DNA from: a virus
Strand: one strand, 5' to 3'
Length of the DNA: 64,000 nt
Virus record (IMG/VR): IMGVR_UViG_3300028920_000047
Span: 1 to 64,000 of that record
A program made the position numbers and the translations under genes. Position 1 is the stretch's first letter. Every line of letters starts with the position of its first letter. The notes below the pieces were generated by a model. The model was not told the origin of the DNA, ran no database searches, and was given only the letters and a program-made list of their open reading frames with translations. Shown one piece after another: positions 54,601 to 61,146 of this stretch.

Positions 54601-55191
54601 ATCCTGGGCCACATCCCCAAAAACACTTTCTAATAAAACTGAAACAGATTCTCCCCGGCTATTTAAAGCAGCTGTTCCACACCACGACGGGCTGTCGATA
54701 TCTAACGTAAAATAAATAGAGGTACAAATAGCACCATCAACATAAACATGAATATGACTACCGGTACCACAATTAGCTGTAGTACCACCTATAATAACAA
54801 TAGAAACATTTGTATCATGATTATCAAGAGGATATGTTATAGCAACACCAATAGAAGAAGTATCATAATAGTCAACATGAATAGTATCATAACCAATCAA
54901 TATACCATCATAGAATCTGGTAACAATTATGTTACCAATACCAGTTAAAGCGGCAGTACCTGAAAAAGAACTATCAGCCGCGATACTATTACTTGATTGC
55001 AAAATATTATTAGTATAAATATGAACAGAATCACCTATATCATAAACACTATTAGCGGTTCCTTGTATAGTAATTACCCTAACATTAGTATCATGATTAT
55101 CCACAGGTGAGGTTATAGTTACCGTATCCGCGAAAATCTGGTAAATAAAAAAAGCAAAAAACAATAATAATAAAATAACAATTTTTTTCAT
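48679..55191 (-). CDS. Giant exported protein with 22 Ig-like repeats
   Basis: 2170 residues. A signal peptide (MKKIVILLLLFFAFFIYQIF, cut after A-D-T) is followed by 22 repeats of about 92 residues, each with I-x-Y/S-P-x-x-N-H-D-T-N near its start, G-D-T-V-x-I-Y-x-N and N-W-S-G-T in the middle, and Y-D-T-I-T-V-N-Y at its end, a beta-sandwich (Ig-like) pattern; the same repeat occurs in the beta-helix proteins. A unique C-terminal domain of about 130 residues follows (V-V-V-D-I-H-A-F-N-D-S-T; S-A-C-S-D-G-R-V-D-E). Such rods bind sugars or span distance from a surface. Being exported, it may be a host-surface adhesin or masking layer rather than a tail fibre. The repeats vary so no close DNA-level tandem copy is seen. 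Confidence 0.75.
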   Translation of the reverse strand: MKKIVILLLLFFAFFIYQIFADTVTITSPVDNHDTNVRVITIQGTANSVYDIGDSVHIYTNNILQSSNSIAADSSFSGTAALTGIGNIIVTRFYDGILIGYDTIHVDYYDTSSIGVAITYPLDNHDTNVSIVIIGGTTANCGTGSHIHVYVDGAICTSIYFTLDIDSPSWCGTAALNSRGESVSVLLESVFGDVAQDTITIDYWGNPGINITLPANNSDTDIQIFTIYGTTNDAQAGDTIQIYTDVGLNTTIVIVDDTGNWSGTACVSNYGESVIVIFNGYSGTARDTITVNYFSTPTITINYPGNNHDTNTGIINIGGSVTHAITNDTVVIYTNATYCTTVIVSGYNGSWAGTVSVSNLNDSVWVVLHDQFGRTATDTNVVNYYNTPSIGISYPTNNHDTNINIVNIGGTTAEVGLGSYVYIYNSAGDSTDIFTITADSQNWSGTVSLFSQVGDSVMVILIDQFGVKVYDTITIKYWGIANVQINEPSNNHDTIVNIITINGTTYGSKTGDTVVIYTNTTVNTTVVLASDSGNFSGTAYISNLGDSVWVIMYNQFNARAYDTIVLNFIDTPLAGIIVPEHNSDTNLKTNLITGTTVGTSSGDTVVIYVNNVLNSIAVISGYDNNFSGTAYITNRYDSITVEVHDQFGRNGYDTINVSYVEVQITSPSDGTDTNTKIANVSGTTYNTYAGDTVYIYCDTQFNCLFVLLSDSGNFSGTVSLQHGNSRVWVKILTDSGNIQYDTISVGYFAQPQISFSMIDEYDTNTKSPTFIGTTYNTSIGDTIKIYVGSSYQTQTNLTADSGSWGCTVALSNMSDSVWVKLETRFDSILYDTISVFLHWAGITNITNNTDTNSDSISNVNIDWVGNSSNDTIYLYVNSSLCTSFVTTNETGTFNGTATLTGQADKLWLKMEPYIGVDTNHGGDSVAYDTITINYFANPVLTITYPADNHDTYISIINIGGTSYDVQVNDTVEIFVNNVLNTTVIITSLNGNFFGTAAFSDYGSNLVVKLHDQFGRNTYDTIVIDYFKTPDIAITSPANNHDTYLSTITISGTTVECHGGDTVEITNMYTRSTVYLLTGDSGTWSGTVAISGYNDSIVAILHDTYNRTAYDTISINYFGTPNIGINLSNPTDTNIQKNVISGTSYNTRDSDLVRIYVNTILQATARIVGDSGNWVDTPIIFVGIGDSLVVKLEDSFGRVYYETRTINYYSIPTIQITVPADNHDTNNSFFIIGGIASPTKAGDTVEIYTNTNLNTTVVIVSDNANWSGTAGVSSKGDSLWVVLHDSFGNILYDTITVNKYQTNPGVGIDTPATAYDTCVKVITIYGTSKSSKVGDRVRLYVNGILNSSYTLTADTGSWSGTVSLTNIGDSILARLTNFDSDVYDTITINYIGAPSVVITNFPNNHDTNIQIINVICTTKNTMLGDTIYIYVDNVLNTYAAITYYNQSFSGTAALSETSNNVSVKLVTALTGSVIYDTITVDYYGTILARISYPSNNTDTKISINTIHGTTVNSRNGDTIVLRVNGLTNSITHILTDSGTWSGTVVVGGSDSISVTLEDQFGRTVGNTVTISYYATPTISIGIPGNVNTDTNISMNWINGTTEWSQLGDTISIYVNNILNTTVYVVSDSMSWSGTVVVVSKGDSVTVKLESVLYKTSYYDTITISYYPVFTMAIMSPDTGHDTNISVITISGTTENSKVGDTVQIFDYTGTMNTNIILTSDSGSFSGTCYIAGTPYPIVVAKLANSFNNNLYNDTIQLHYLSETLSLEITYPVDNHDTNTNIIIIGGTTCQTVANVDTVYIYVNNVLNSKYTISADSDNWNGTVYVSSYGDSVSTKLVNQFGQVVQDTITVNCFANNPEIVITSMIDNNDTNVDSGTIFGTSNYSIAGDTLLIFVNSNINDTIILTENNENWSGTFQLNGIGDSVWVKLYNRYDSKVYDTITFSYVLPPSYISITYPDTNSHDTIVSRIIIMGTTRNTRLGDTVQIYVNSVLSSSTNVVSDSGSWIGYANLEGKGDSVIVKLIDQFGQVAYDSITVNFSGNPRLTTYPKPYMERIVQNKVLQAYWDGKGNTYPAIVVVDIHAFNDSTIAQLSAVMEDLYDSGLYEVYDSQILSYATNSAGSDSILINVRTTHRIYIAKTAVYTIIIERFGVNGSACSDGRVDEIEKVYYTVP

Positions 55192-55208
55192 CTTATAATA
55201 TCCTCCTA

Positions 55209-55505
55209 TTAAGATAAAGCATCATACGCATCATACAATATGGTTAATTCGGCGGCTTCTAAAGTCTTACCCAAGATAGTAACATGCCCGGAAACAAATC
55301 CGGTTTCACTATCTAATAAATAACCAATAGTGACACAATCAACATCACCGGTTCCACCACTATCAATAATATCCTGCATTTTACATAATTTTAAAACCGA
55401 AGTATAACCATTATCATCCAACACTCTATATTCAGCATCATATCCTTTGTCGAAAAATTTTAACAACTCAAAATTTTGAGGTACTGTAATAGGATTTGCA
55501 GCCAT
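55209..55505 (-). CDS. Small hypothetical protein
   Basis: 98 residues (MAANPITVPQNFELLKFFDK at start), acidic, with beta-like core G-Y-L-L-D-S-E-T-G-F-V-S-G-H-V-T-I. No signal peptide. It lies between the terminase N half and the giant exported protein. No family recognised. Confidence 0.6.
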   Translation of the reverse strand: MAANPITVPQNFELLKFFDKGYDAEYRVLDDNGYTSVLKLCKMQDIIDSGGTGDVDCVTIGYLLDSETGFVSGHVTILGKTLEAAELTILYDAYDALS

Positions 55506-55508
55506 TTT

Positions 55509-56429
55509 TTAATTTGCCTCCTCAATTTTTTCTAATAAATATTCTCTTTCTAAATCTATATCTAACAATTTTCTTACACACTGTCTTCCGGTTTCCTGGT
55601 TTTCAATTAAAAATCGCTGGTCACCGGAAGCCTTAAAAGTTTTATTATTTTCTAATCTAACCTCGAACATTTCTTTTCTACCAGTTTTTACGACTTCAGA
55701 TAAAACTATATCTTCATCTTTGTTATAAATAGAAATATAACAACCAATCTTATCCCCAATTCTAAACTCCTCATTATTAGTATCTTTAAAAACAGTATCT
55801 GCAGTCCAACACCCAGCAATAACATCGTCGCCCTGCTGGCCTAATCCCTTCATAAAAGAAGAACCAACTCCAAAAGTAGTATAAGGCATTTCTAACCACT
55901 CATCTTTTGTACCACGTATTCTTCCTATTTCTCGAAACCAGGGAGATTTTAACATAATTTCATTTAATTTTCCCCAATGACCAGATTCTGATAAATTCTT
56001 TTTAATACTAAATAAAAACAGTAACAACTTTTTACCTTCTATAAAATCAAAATAGTCATGTGGATTTTTTAAACAGTGAATATAATAGTCGATATAAAGT
56101 AAACATAAATCAGCAAGATTTGATTTACCAATACCGATTGGTCCGGAAAGAATTATTTCGCATTTTTTAGGAGAGGAAAAAATTTCCTGGAAAGCATCAA
56201 GCCAATAACTATATATTTTACCAGCTGCACCGCGTTCACGACTATATGTACTTCTACCTATATAATCTTTATGTTTAACAAAAGTAAGCACATCTACAGG
56301 AATTTCCCAAAAGTCCAAAGCATAAAGATTTTTATAAAGAGTTTTGTCACCGTTAAGAATTTGTTTTAAAGCTTGACTTTCGTCAACGCTCAAATCTATA
56401 TTTTTTAACATTTTATAGAACTTATCCAC
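55509..56429 (-). CDS. terL: Large terminase, N-terminal half ending in an N-intein
   Basis: 306 residues (GTG at 56429; an ATG at 56411 after AAGGTGG is an alternative start). Residues 1-206 are the N-extein with the terminase P-loop S-G-P-I-G-I-G-K-S-N (about 95-104) and end G-D-D-V-I-A-G. Cys207 begins an intein N domain of 100 residues: C-W-T-A-D-T-V-F (block A), G-D-K-I-G-C-Y, F-E-V-R-L-E-N-N, and A-S-G-D-Q-R-F-L-I as block B. Block B normally has T-x-x-H; here it reads S-G-D-Q (codon CAG, confirmed by reading the DNA). The frame then stops. The C half is at 36325-34886. The hydrophobic strand V-I-A-G plus C-L-D-E from the other half rebuilds Walker B. Confidence 0.92.
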   Translation of the reverse strand: MDKFYKMLKNIDLSVDESQALKQILNGDKTLYKNLYALDFWEIPVDVLTFVKHKDYIGRSTYSRERGAAGKIYSYWLDAFQEIFSSPKKCEIILSGPIGIGKSNLADLCLLYIDYYIHCLKNPHDYFDFIEGKKLLLFLFSIKKNLSESGHWGKLNEIMLKSPWFREIGRIRGTKDEWLEMPYTTFGVGSSFMKGLGQQGDDVIAGCWTADTVFKDTNNEEFRIGDKIGCYISIYNKDEDIVLSEVVKTGRKEMFEVRLENNKTFKASGDQRFLIENQETGRQCVRKLLDIDLEREYLLEKIEEAN

Positions 56430-56847
56430 CTTGCAAAAATTTTATTATATTATTAATATAAAAATTTATAATAAAGTTATCGGTTGTTTTGTATAATGGC
56501 TAAAATAAACTTTTAAAAATTTATATCCAAAACAATAAAAAATCTGGGTACTGGTCTGTTCGTCGCGATGGTTGTATTTTTATCCCGTCTCTCTTTCTAA
56601 AACACTTATATATATATATAAAATAGTTTTAAAAAGGTATATCTACTTTAGTAGATATACCGTCTGAAACTGTTTCAAACATATTTTTACATTTATGTTT
56701 TTGTAAAAAATAAAAGACTGGGAATCAAAAAACCTAACCCTCACAAATAAGTTAAAAGGAAATTTTTTGTCCAGTACTGAAAGTTTTTATAGTAAAAAAA
56801 TATAAGATATTCAATGAAATTCCTCCCAGAAAAAAGTAATATAAGGC
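56430..56847. promoter_or_regulatory. 418-bp divergent control region
   Basis: The only gap over 300 bp. It divides leftward late genes from rightward DNA-metabolism genes. It is AT-rich with a TA run (56609-56620), a 26-bp palindrome (separate entry), GAAACTGTTTC (56666-56676), and GGGAATC/AAGGAAA sites. No ORF of credible length is seen. Divergent promoters, and possibly an origin, are expected here but are not proven. Confidence 0.5.
56636..56661. promoter_or_regulatory. 26-bp perfect palindrome, candidate operator
   Basis: GGTATATCTACT, two bases TT, AGTAGATATACC: 12-bp arms with no mismatch. It lies in the divergent control region, about 190 bp before the first rightward gene. The form fits a binding site for a dimeric regulator; with a 2-nt centre it is a poor RNA hairpin. 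A second small palindrome starts 5 bp later. Confidence 0.55.
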
Positions 56848-57402
56848 ATGAAATATCAAAATATAAAGTTAAATATAGTTTTAGATAAAGAAGTTATTGA
56901 TATTGATATTACAGCTGAACTATCTATCAATAAAAACGTTTATCTGGAATATTTTAAACAACCTGCAAAAGCAGCCTTTTTTGCTGCATTGTGGGCAAGA
57001 GTTAAAAATAAAGAAGATAAAGCAAAAAAAATATATGAAGATTATAAGGATGCAATAGAGGTTTATAAAAGTAAAAGAGCTCAAATATTAAGAACTCAGT
57101 TTAGTGATTTAGCTGTTACAATTTTAAAAGATTTTATAAAAGAAAAAGTTAATATTGATAAAAGAAAAATTTCTATGCAAAAAAAGGTTAATAAATTATA
57201 TGATGACTATTTATACTGGAAAAAATATGCAGATATGTTAGAAGGTATTAAATTTGCTTTTAACCAACGAAAAGATATGTTAATACAAATCGGTACAGAT
57301 AGTCGATACCAGGATAATCAATATAAAGGTGTGCCGACCGCTGGTATTGAAGAAAACATATCTGAACTTGATAGATTTAGAAATAAAAATAATAGGGAGT
57401 GA
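56848..57402 (+). CDS. UvsY-like recombination mediator (putative)
   Basis: 184 residues, highly helical and basic. Residues about 30-65 (Y-L-E-Y-F-K-Q-P-A-K-A-A-F-F-A-A-L-W-A-R-V) and 125-155 (Y-W-K-K-Y-A-D-M-L-E-G-I-K-F-A-F-N-Q-R-K-D-M-L-I-Q-I) match in style the UvsY helices that load UvsX onto gp32-coated DNA. T4 UvsY is 137 residues, so this is longer. Its place in front of the gp32-like and UvsX-like genes supports the call; sequence evidence alone is suggestive. First gene of the rightward run. Confidence 0.5.
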   Translation: MKYQNIKLNIVLDKEVIDIDITAELSINKNVYLEYFKQPAKAAFFAALWARVKNKEDKAKKIYEDYKDAIEVYKSKRAQILRTQFSDLAVTILKDFIKEKVNIDKRKISMQKKVNKLYDDYLYWKKYADMLEGIKFAFNQRKDMLIQIGTDSRYQDNQYKGVPTAGIEENISELDRFRNKNNRE

Positions 57403-57406
57403 AAAT

Positions 57407-57586
57407 ATGGCTATTTTTACCCATAAAAAAAAGACAGAATTATATATGACGGATGAAAAAGGTAAAATTACCAGGAAAAAAATAGTGCCGGAATTTGTTA
57501 ATGATGCAACCTGGCATCATTGTGCTAAATTTAATGTTTATTATATTTTCGGCATTCCTGTATTTAAAATACAGAAATATTCTTAA
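57407..57586 (+). CDS. Small hypothetical protein
   Basis: 59 residues (MAIFTHKKKTELYMTDEKGK at start), with GGGAGTG as ribosome site four bases after the previous stop. Basic N terminus, then W-H-H-C-A-K-F-N-V-Y-Y-I-F-G-I-P-V-F-K. No family recognised. It is in the recombination gene run. Confidence 0.55.
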   Translation: MAIFTHKKKTELYMTDEKGKITRKKIVPEFVNDATWHHCAKFNVYYIFGIPVFKIQKYS

Positions 57587-57605
57587 AAAAGGAGGAAGGT
57601 GTTTT

Positions 57606-59288
57606 ATGGCAATTGATGTTACAGGTATGCAAAAAAGAGCAAAAAGTCGAGGGGGGAAACGTAGCCGTGGTGGCGGCAAAGGTAATCGTAAACAGCGGGC
57701 AAAAAAGGAATTTGTGCTTCAGGAAGGAACTAACGATATTCGAATAGTTCCGTATATTATGGATTATTTTAAAAAGGATTTAAAAGATTTTTCCTATACT
57801 TATTGGGTTCATTGGGGTGTTATTGCCGGAGAGCCTATACTATGTCCGAGAAATGTAGGTAAACCTTGTCCAGTTTGTGAACTGGTTAGAGAACTTTGGG
57901 ATAGTGATGATGCAAATGATAGAGAGCTTGTCAGAAAACGATTAAAAGGTCAAAAGGAACATCTTTTTGGAATTATGAGTCGGGATAATCCCAAGGGTAT
58001 TCAACCAATGTTTACCGGTCCAGATATTCATAATCAAATTGAAGAATTACTTTTTACTCCAAAGTGGACTCGTAAAGGTGATTTTTTTGATTTCAAAAAT
58101 GGACGTGACTTATCCATTACAAAAAAAATTGATGGGCCAAGTCCTCGGGATACAAGTTATAATGTAATACCCGATGCTGTTAGAAATTGTACTAAAGATT
58201 TACCAAAGGACTGGAAAAAGGAAATTGAGAATCTTGCTAAGGCGCTACCAAAACTTTATAGCTATGATGAATTACAGGAAATGTTAAATAATCGTGGTCA
58301 AAATAAAAGCGAAGCCACATTACCGGAAGATATGTACGATACTACTTCAGTTGCTACAAGTAATTCAACTAATGACGATGATGGTGATGATGGAACGGAA
58401 TTTAATAAAAATGATAAAGTTGTTTATGACGGTGATAAAGCTATTGTACTTGAAGCAAGTGAAGATTACATTAAAATTGAAATGATTGATACCGGTGAAC
58501 AATTTGAGTTTGAGCCTGATGAATTTAATTTATTAGAACTTGTTGAATCTGATGAAGAAGAGGAAGATTATGAAGAAGACGATGAGGAAGAAGAAGAAGA
58601 TTATGAGGAAGAAGATGAAGAAGAAGAAGAAGAAGAAGATGAGGAAGAAGATGAAGACGATGAGGAAGAAGAAGAAGACGATGAGGAAGAAGAAGAAGAC
58701 GATGAGGAAGACGATGAGGAAGATGAGGAAGATGAGGAAGATGAAGACGATGAGGAAGATGAAATCCCATCCGGCATGATTGTGTGCCCCGCTTGTGAAG
58801 GTTCGGGAACAAGCTCGCGTGGAAAAACTTGCCGACCATGTAAAGGCTCAGGATACATTCCTGCACCTGAAGAAGAACCAGGTAATAATGAAACAAAATG
58901 TCCCTTTGCTAAAGGTGATGAGGTTATTTACGACGGTGATAAAGGCACTGTTCAATCTGTTAATAATGATGGCGTAATTACGGTTATGTTATACGATAGT
59001 GGTGATGTGTTTGAATTTGAACCGGATGAATATAGTGAGTTAAAACCGGCACCAAAATTGAAAGAAAAATCGAAAAAGAAAAAGAATATAAAAAAACCCG
59101 CAAAAAAAAATCCGGTAAAAGCCTCACCAGTAAAAAAGAAGCAAAAAAGTAATAAGAAAAAAGGTAAAAAAACCCCAAAACCTGGCGGCAGAAAACCAAA
59201 ATGTTTTTCAAATTATCAAGGTAGAACTAAAAAGTGTAGGGAATGTCCTCACAAAAGGTCATGTCAAGAAAAATTTTTAGAGAAGTAA
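57606..59288 (+). CDS. gp32: gp32-like ssDNA-binding protein with extended acidic and zinc-finger tail
   Basis: 560 residues from the ATG at 57606 (AGGAGGAAGG site). A basic Gly/Arg/Lys N terminus (10-35) precedes the gp32-like OB core with zinc motif C-P-R-N-V-G-K-P-C-P-V-C (80-91) and Y-W-V-H-W-G-V-I. After about residue 250 the protein departs from gp32: a small SH3-like module (N-D-K-V-V-Y-D-G-D-K-A-I-V-L), about 73 nearly pure Asp/Glu residues (315-387), a DnaJ-type zinc finger (C-P-A-C-E-G-S-G, C-R-P-C-K-G-S-G), a second copy of the SH3-like module (G-D-E-V-I-Y-D-G-D-K), a Lys-rich region and a final Cys cluster. T4 gp32 is 301 residues with a short acidic tail. It coats single strands in replication and recombination. 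Confidence 0.8.
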   Translation: MAIDVTGMQKRAKSRGGKRSRGGGKGNRKQRAKKEFVLQEGTNDIRIVPYIMDYFKKDLKDFSYTYWVHWGVIAGEPILCPRNVGKPCPVCELVRELWDSDDANDRELVRKRLKGQKEHLFGIMSRDNPKGIQPMFTGPDIHNQIEELLFTPKWTRKGDFFDFKNGRDLSITKKIDGPSPRDTSYNVIPDAVRNCTKDLPKDWKKEIENLAKALPKLYSYDELQEMLNNRGQNKSEATLPEDMYDTTSVATSNSTNDDDGDDGTEFNKNDKVVYDGDKAIVLEASEDYIKIEMIDTGEQFEFEPDEFNLLELVESDEEEEDYEEDDEEEEEDYEEEDEEEEEEEDEEEDEDDEEEEEDDEEEEEDDEEDDEEDEEDEEDEDDEEDEIPSGMIVCPACEGSGTSSRGKTCRPCKGSGYIPAPEEEPGNNETKCPFAKGDEVIYDGDKGTVQSVNNDGVITVMLYDSGDVFEFEPDEYSELKPAPKLKEKSKKKKNIKKPAKKNPVKASPVKKKQKSNKKKGKKTPKPGGRKPKCFSNYQGRTKKCRECPHKRSCQEKFLEK

Positions 59289-59295
59289 AAGGTTT

Positions 59296-59330
59296 AAATA
59301 TGGGTGTGATTTAAAACCACACCCATATTT
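59296..59330 (+). terminator. Stem-loop after the gp32-like gene
   Basis: Thirteen-base arms AAATATGGGTGTG and its complement around a 9-nt loop, 8 bp after the stop codon, then TATATAATG. A strong hairpin; no long T-run, so it may terminate partly or protect the abundant gp32-like message, as is usual for this gene in T4-like phages. Confidence 0.65.
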
Positions 59331-59343
59331 ATATAATGTTATT

Positions 59344-60351
59344 ATGACAAATAAAAAACTATTAAAACAAATTCAAAAAAAATATACCAATTATAAATTA
59401 ACTCAAACTTTTAATGAATGGTTAAATTTTCCAAATTATGCTTTAAACTATATATGTTCGGGAGATTTCTTTAAAGGTATACCAAAAGGCATAATAATTG
59501 AATTATATGGAGAACCCTCAACTGGAAAAAGTTATTTATTAAATACTATATTAGGAATGATACAACAAGCCGGTGGTTATTCTGAATTAGATGATGTTGA
59601 AAAAAGATATAAAAAGGAATTTGGTGCTATTGCCGGTATAGATAATAACGAGTTAATTTATTTGAGAAGTAAAACTATAAAAGAACATTTTGATACGACT
59701 AAAGATACAGTACGAGATATTAGAAAAATTGATAAAACTTCATGGATAGGAATAGCTTTAGACAGTTTAGCAATGTTAGTAGATGCTCATGAAGAGGCAA
59801 CAAGATTTGATAAGGAAGATATGGGTAAAAAGGCTAAAAATATAAAAAAAGGTATAAGATTAAATTTTGTTGGTGAATTTGCCGATTTAGGAGTAGTATA
59901 TATAATTACTAATCACGTCTATTCCTCAATGAGTATGTTTGGACCAGCCAAAAACACCAGCGGTGGCCGGGGTGTTCCTTTTGAAGCTACTATTAGATTA
60001 GAAACAAATATAAAAAAACATATAAGAGATGAAAGAGGAAATACTAAAGGCGTAATATTTGAATTAGTAGCTACTAAAAATTCACTAACCGCACCTTTTA
60101 AAAAATGTGTAATAGAAGTAGATTACAATAGAGGAATAAAAAAGTATTCTGGTCTGGCAGATATATTATACAGGTTACATACTTTAGATAAAAGTAGAAA
60201 AAAGTTTAACAAAGCTGATAAAAAAGCAGGTAAATATACTGGTCTATATTTTTATAAAGATAAAAAATTTAGTGATGATAAAATTAAATATATGATAAAA
60301 AAATATCCACAGCTAATGGTAATACCCAAACCAAAAAGGAGAGAAAAATGA
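59344..60351 (+). CDS. uvsX: UvsX/RecA-like recombinase
   Basis: 335 residues. Walker A G-E-P-S-T-G-K-S at 56-63; a Walker-B-like strand G-I-A-L-D-S-L-A-M-L (about 136-145); I-I-T-N-H-V-Y at about 187 and the L2-like S-G-G-R-G-V-P-F-E-A (about 207-216). This is the RecA core order seen in phage UvsX proteins, which form filaments on gp32-coated DNA and drive strand exchange. It is shorter than T4 UvsX (390) by its ends. It overlaps the next gene by four bases. Confidence 0.85.
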   Translation: MTNKKLLKQIQKKYTNYKLTQTFNEWLNFPNYALNYICSGDFFKGIPKGIIIELYGEPSTGKSYLLNTILGMIQQAGGYSELDDVEKRYKKEFGAIAGIDNNELIYLRSKTIKEHFDTTKDTVRDIRKIDKTSWIGIALDSLAMLVDAHEEATRFDKEDMGKKAKNIKKGIRLNFVGEFADLGVVYIITNHVYSSMSMFGPAKNTSGGRGVPFEATIRLETNIKKHIRDERGNTKGVIFELVATKNSLTAPFKKCVIEVDYNRGIKKYSGLADILYRLHTLDKSRKKFNKADKKAGKYTGLYFYKDKKFSDDKIKYMIKKYPQLMVIPKPKRREK

Positions 60352-60791
60352 TAAATATTGAACAAATTGTAAATTCTGTCGAAATATCAATTAACTCAAT
60401 GATATATGTATATTTAAAAAATGAGGATAAAAAATTAGGAGAAGAAATGGATATATCTAAATATCCACTATCAGAGGAAATTAAAACTTCTTTAAGAATA
60501 GAGATTAAAGATAAAATAATGAAACAACTTCTAATTCCATACTTTCAACCAGTGATTAATGATGACCAATTTTTTGCAATAGGACAAGCAACAAGGTCAG
60601 CGCTGCTTCATAATAATCTTAAATCTATGGACTACGATATAAACAAATTGATGGAGTTTCTTAGTGATAAACCTAAACATTATTTTTGTTACGAAACTAC
60701 AGAAAATTCTTCAACAAAAAGTTATATAAGTAAGAAAGAGTATAGTAAAAGAATACATAAACTATTTAAATTTATAAAAAATGAAGAATGA
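60348..60791 (+). CDS. Hypothetical protein in recombination operon
   Basis: 147 residues, helical, no motif recognised (MINIEQIVNSVEISINSMIY at start; R-I-H-K-L-F-K-F-I-K-N-E-E at end). ATGA-type overlap with uvsX and an 11-base overlap with the next gene show a tight operon. Confidence 0.55.
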   Translation: MINIEQIVNSVEISINSMIYVYLKNEDKKLGEEMDISKYPLSEEIKTSLRIEIKDKIMKQLLIPYFQPVINDDQFFAIGQATRSALLHNNLKSMDYDINKLMEFLSDKPKHYFCYETTENSSTKSYISKKEYSKRIHKLFKFIKNEE

Positions 60792-61089
60792 TATACCAGA
60801 TAGATATTGTGCTAATTGTGGAACAAAGCTAAAGTCCAGGCAACCAACGGCTAAATATTGTAATAAAAGCGAATGTCAACTCGCCAGAAAAAGAGATAAC
60901 AGAATAGCAAAGGCTATTGAAAAAGCAAAAAAAGTAGCTAAAATAAATTTGTTAATTTGTCGTAAATTAAATATGCCTGTTGAAAATAGAATACCAATGT
61001 GTAATGGTTGTAAATTTTATAAACAATGTGAAAAATTTTTATATAAAAAAGTTGAACTATTAAGAGATGGTAGAGAATATGAACAATGA
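60781..61089 (+). CDS. Small zinc-finger protein in recombination operon
   Basis: 102 residues. Y-C-A-N-C-G-T-K-L...A-K-Y-C-N-K-S-E-C at 9-33 is a four-Cys zinc ribbon of the kind found in DNA-binding and ribosomal proteins; later C-N-G-C-K-F-Y-K-Q-C (about 76-85) gives another Cys cluster. Basic middle helix (A-R-K-R-D-N-R-I-A-K-A-I-E-K-A-K-K-V-A-K). Probably binds DNA or a repair partner; unproven. Confidence 0.6.
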   Translation: MKNDIPDRYCANCGTKLKSRQPTAKYCNKSECQLARKRDNRIAKAIEKAKKVAKINLLICRKLNMPVENRIPMCNGCKFYKQCEKFLYKKVELLRDGREYEQ

Positions 61090-61146
61090 AAAAGAGATGA
61101 AGTGGTTACAAAGAAAAGAAATTAAAAAGGATATAGAAATTATAAA

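Noticed and set aside
48679-55191. Regularly spaced similar strings that could suggest a CRISPR array
   Set aside because: They fall every 92 codons or so and are protein-level repeats in one long frame, not short direct repeats with spacers.
40217-55191. Bacterial chromosomal segment or prophage flank, because of signal peptides
   Set aside because: The block lies between two halves of the same phage terminase and is flanked on both sides by phage genes on the same strand.
58601-58858. Antisense ORF of nearly pure Ser near its end
   Set aside because: It is the complement of the Asp/Glu repeat tract of the gp32-like gene and has no ribosome site.
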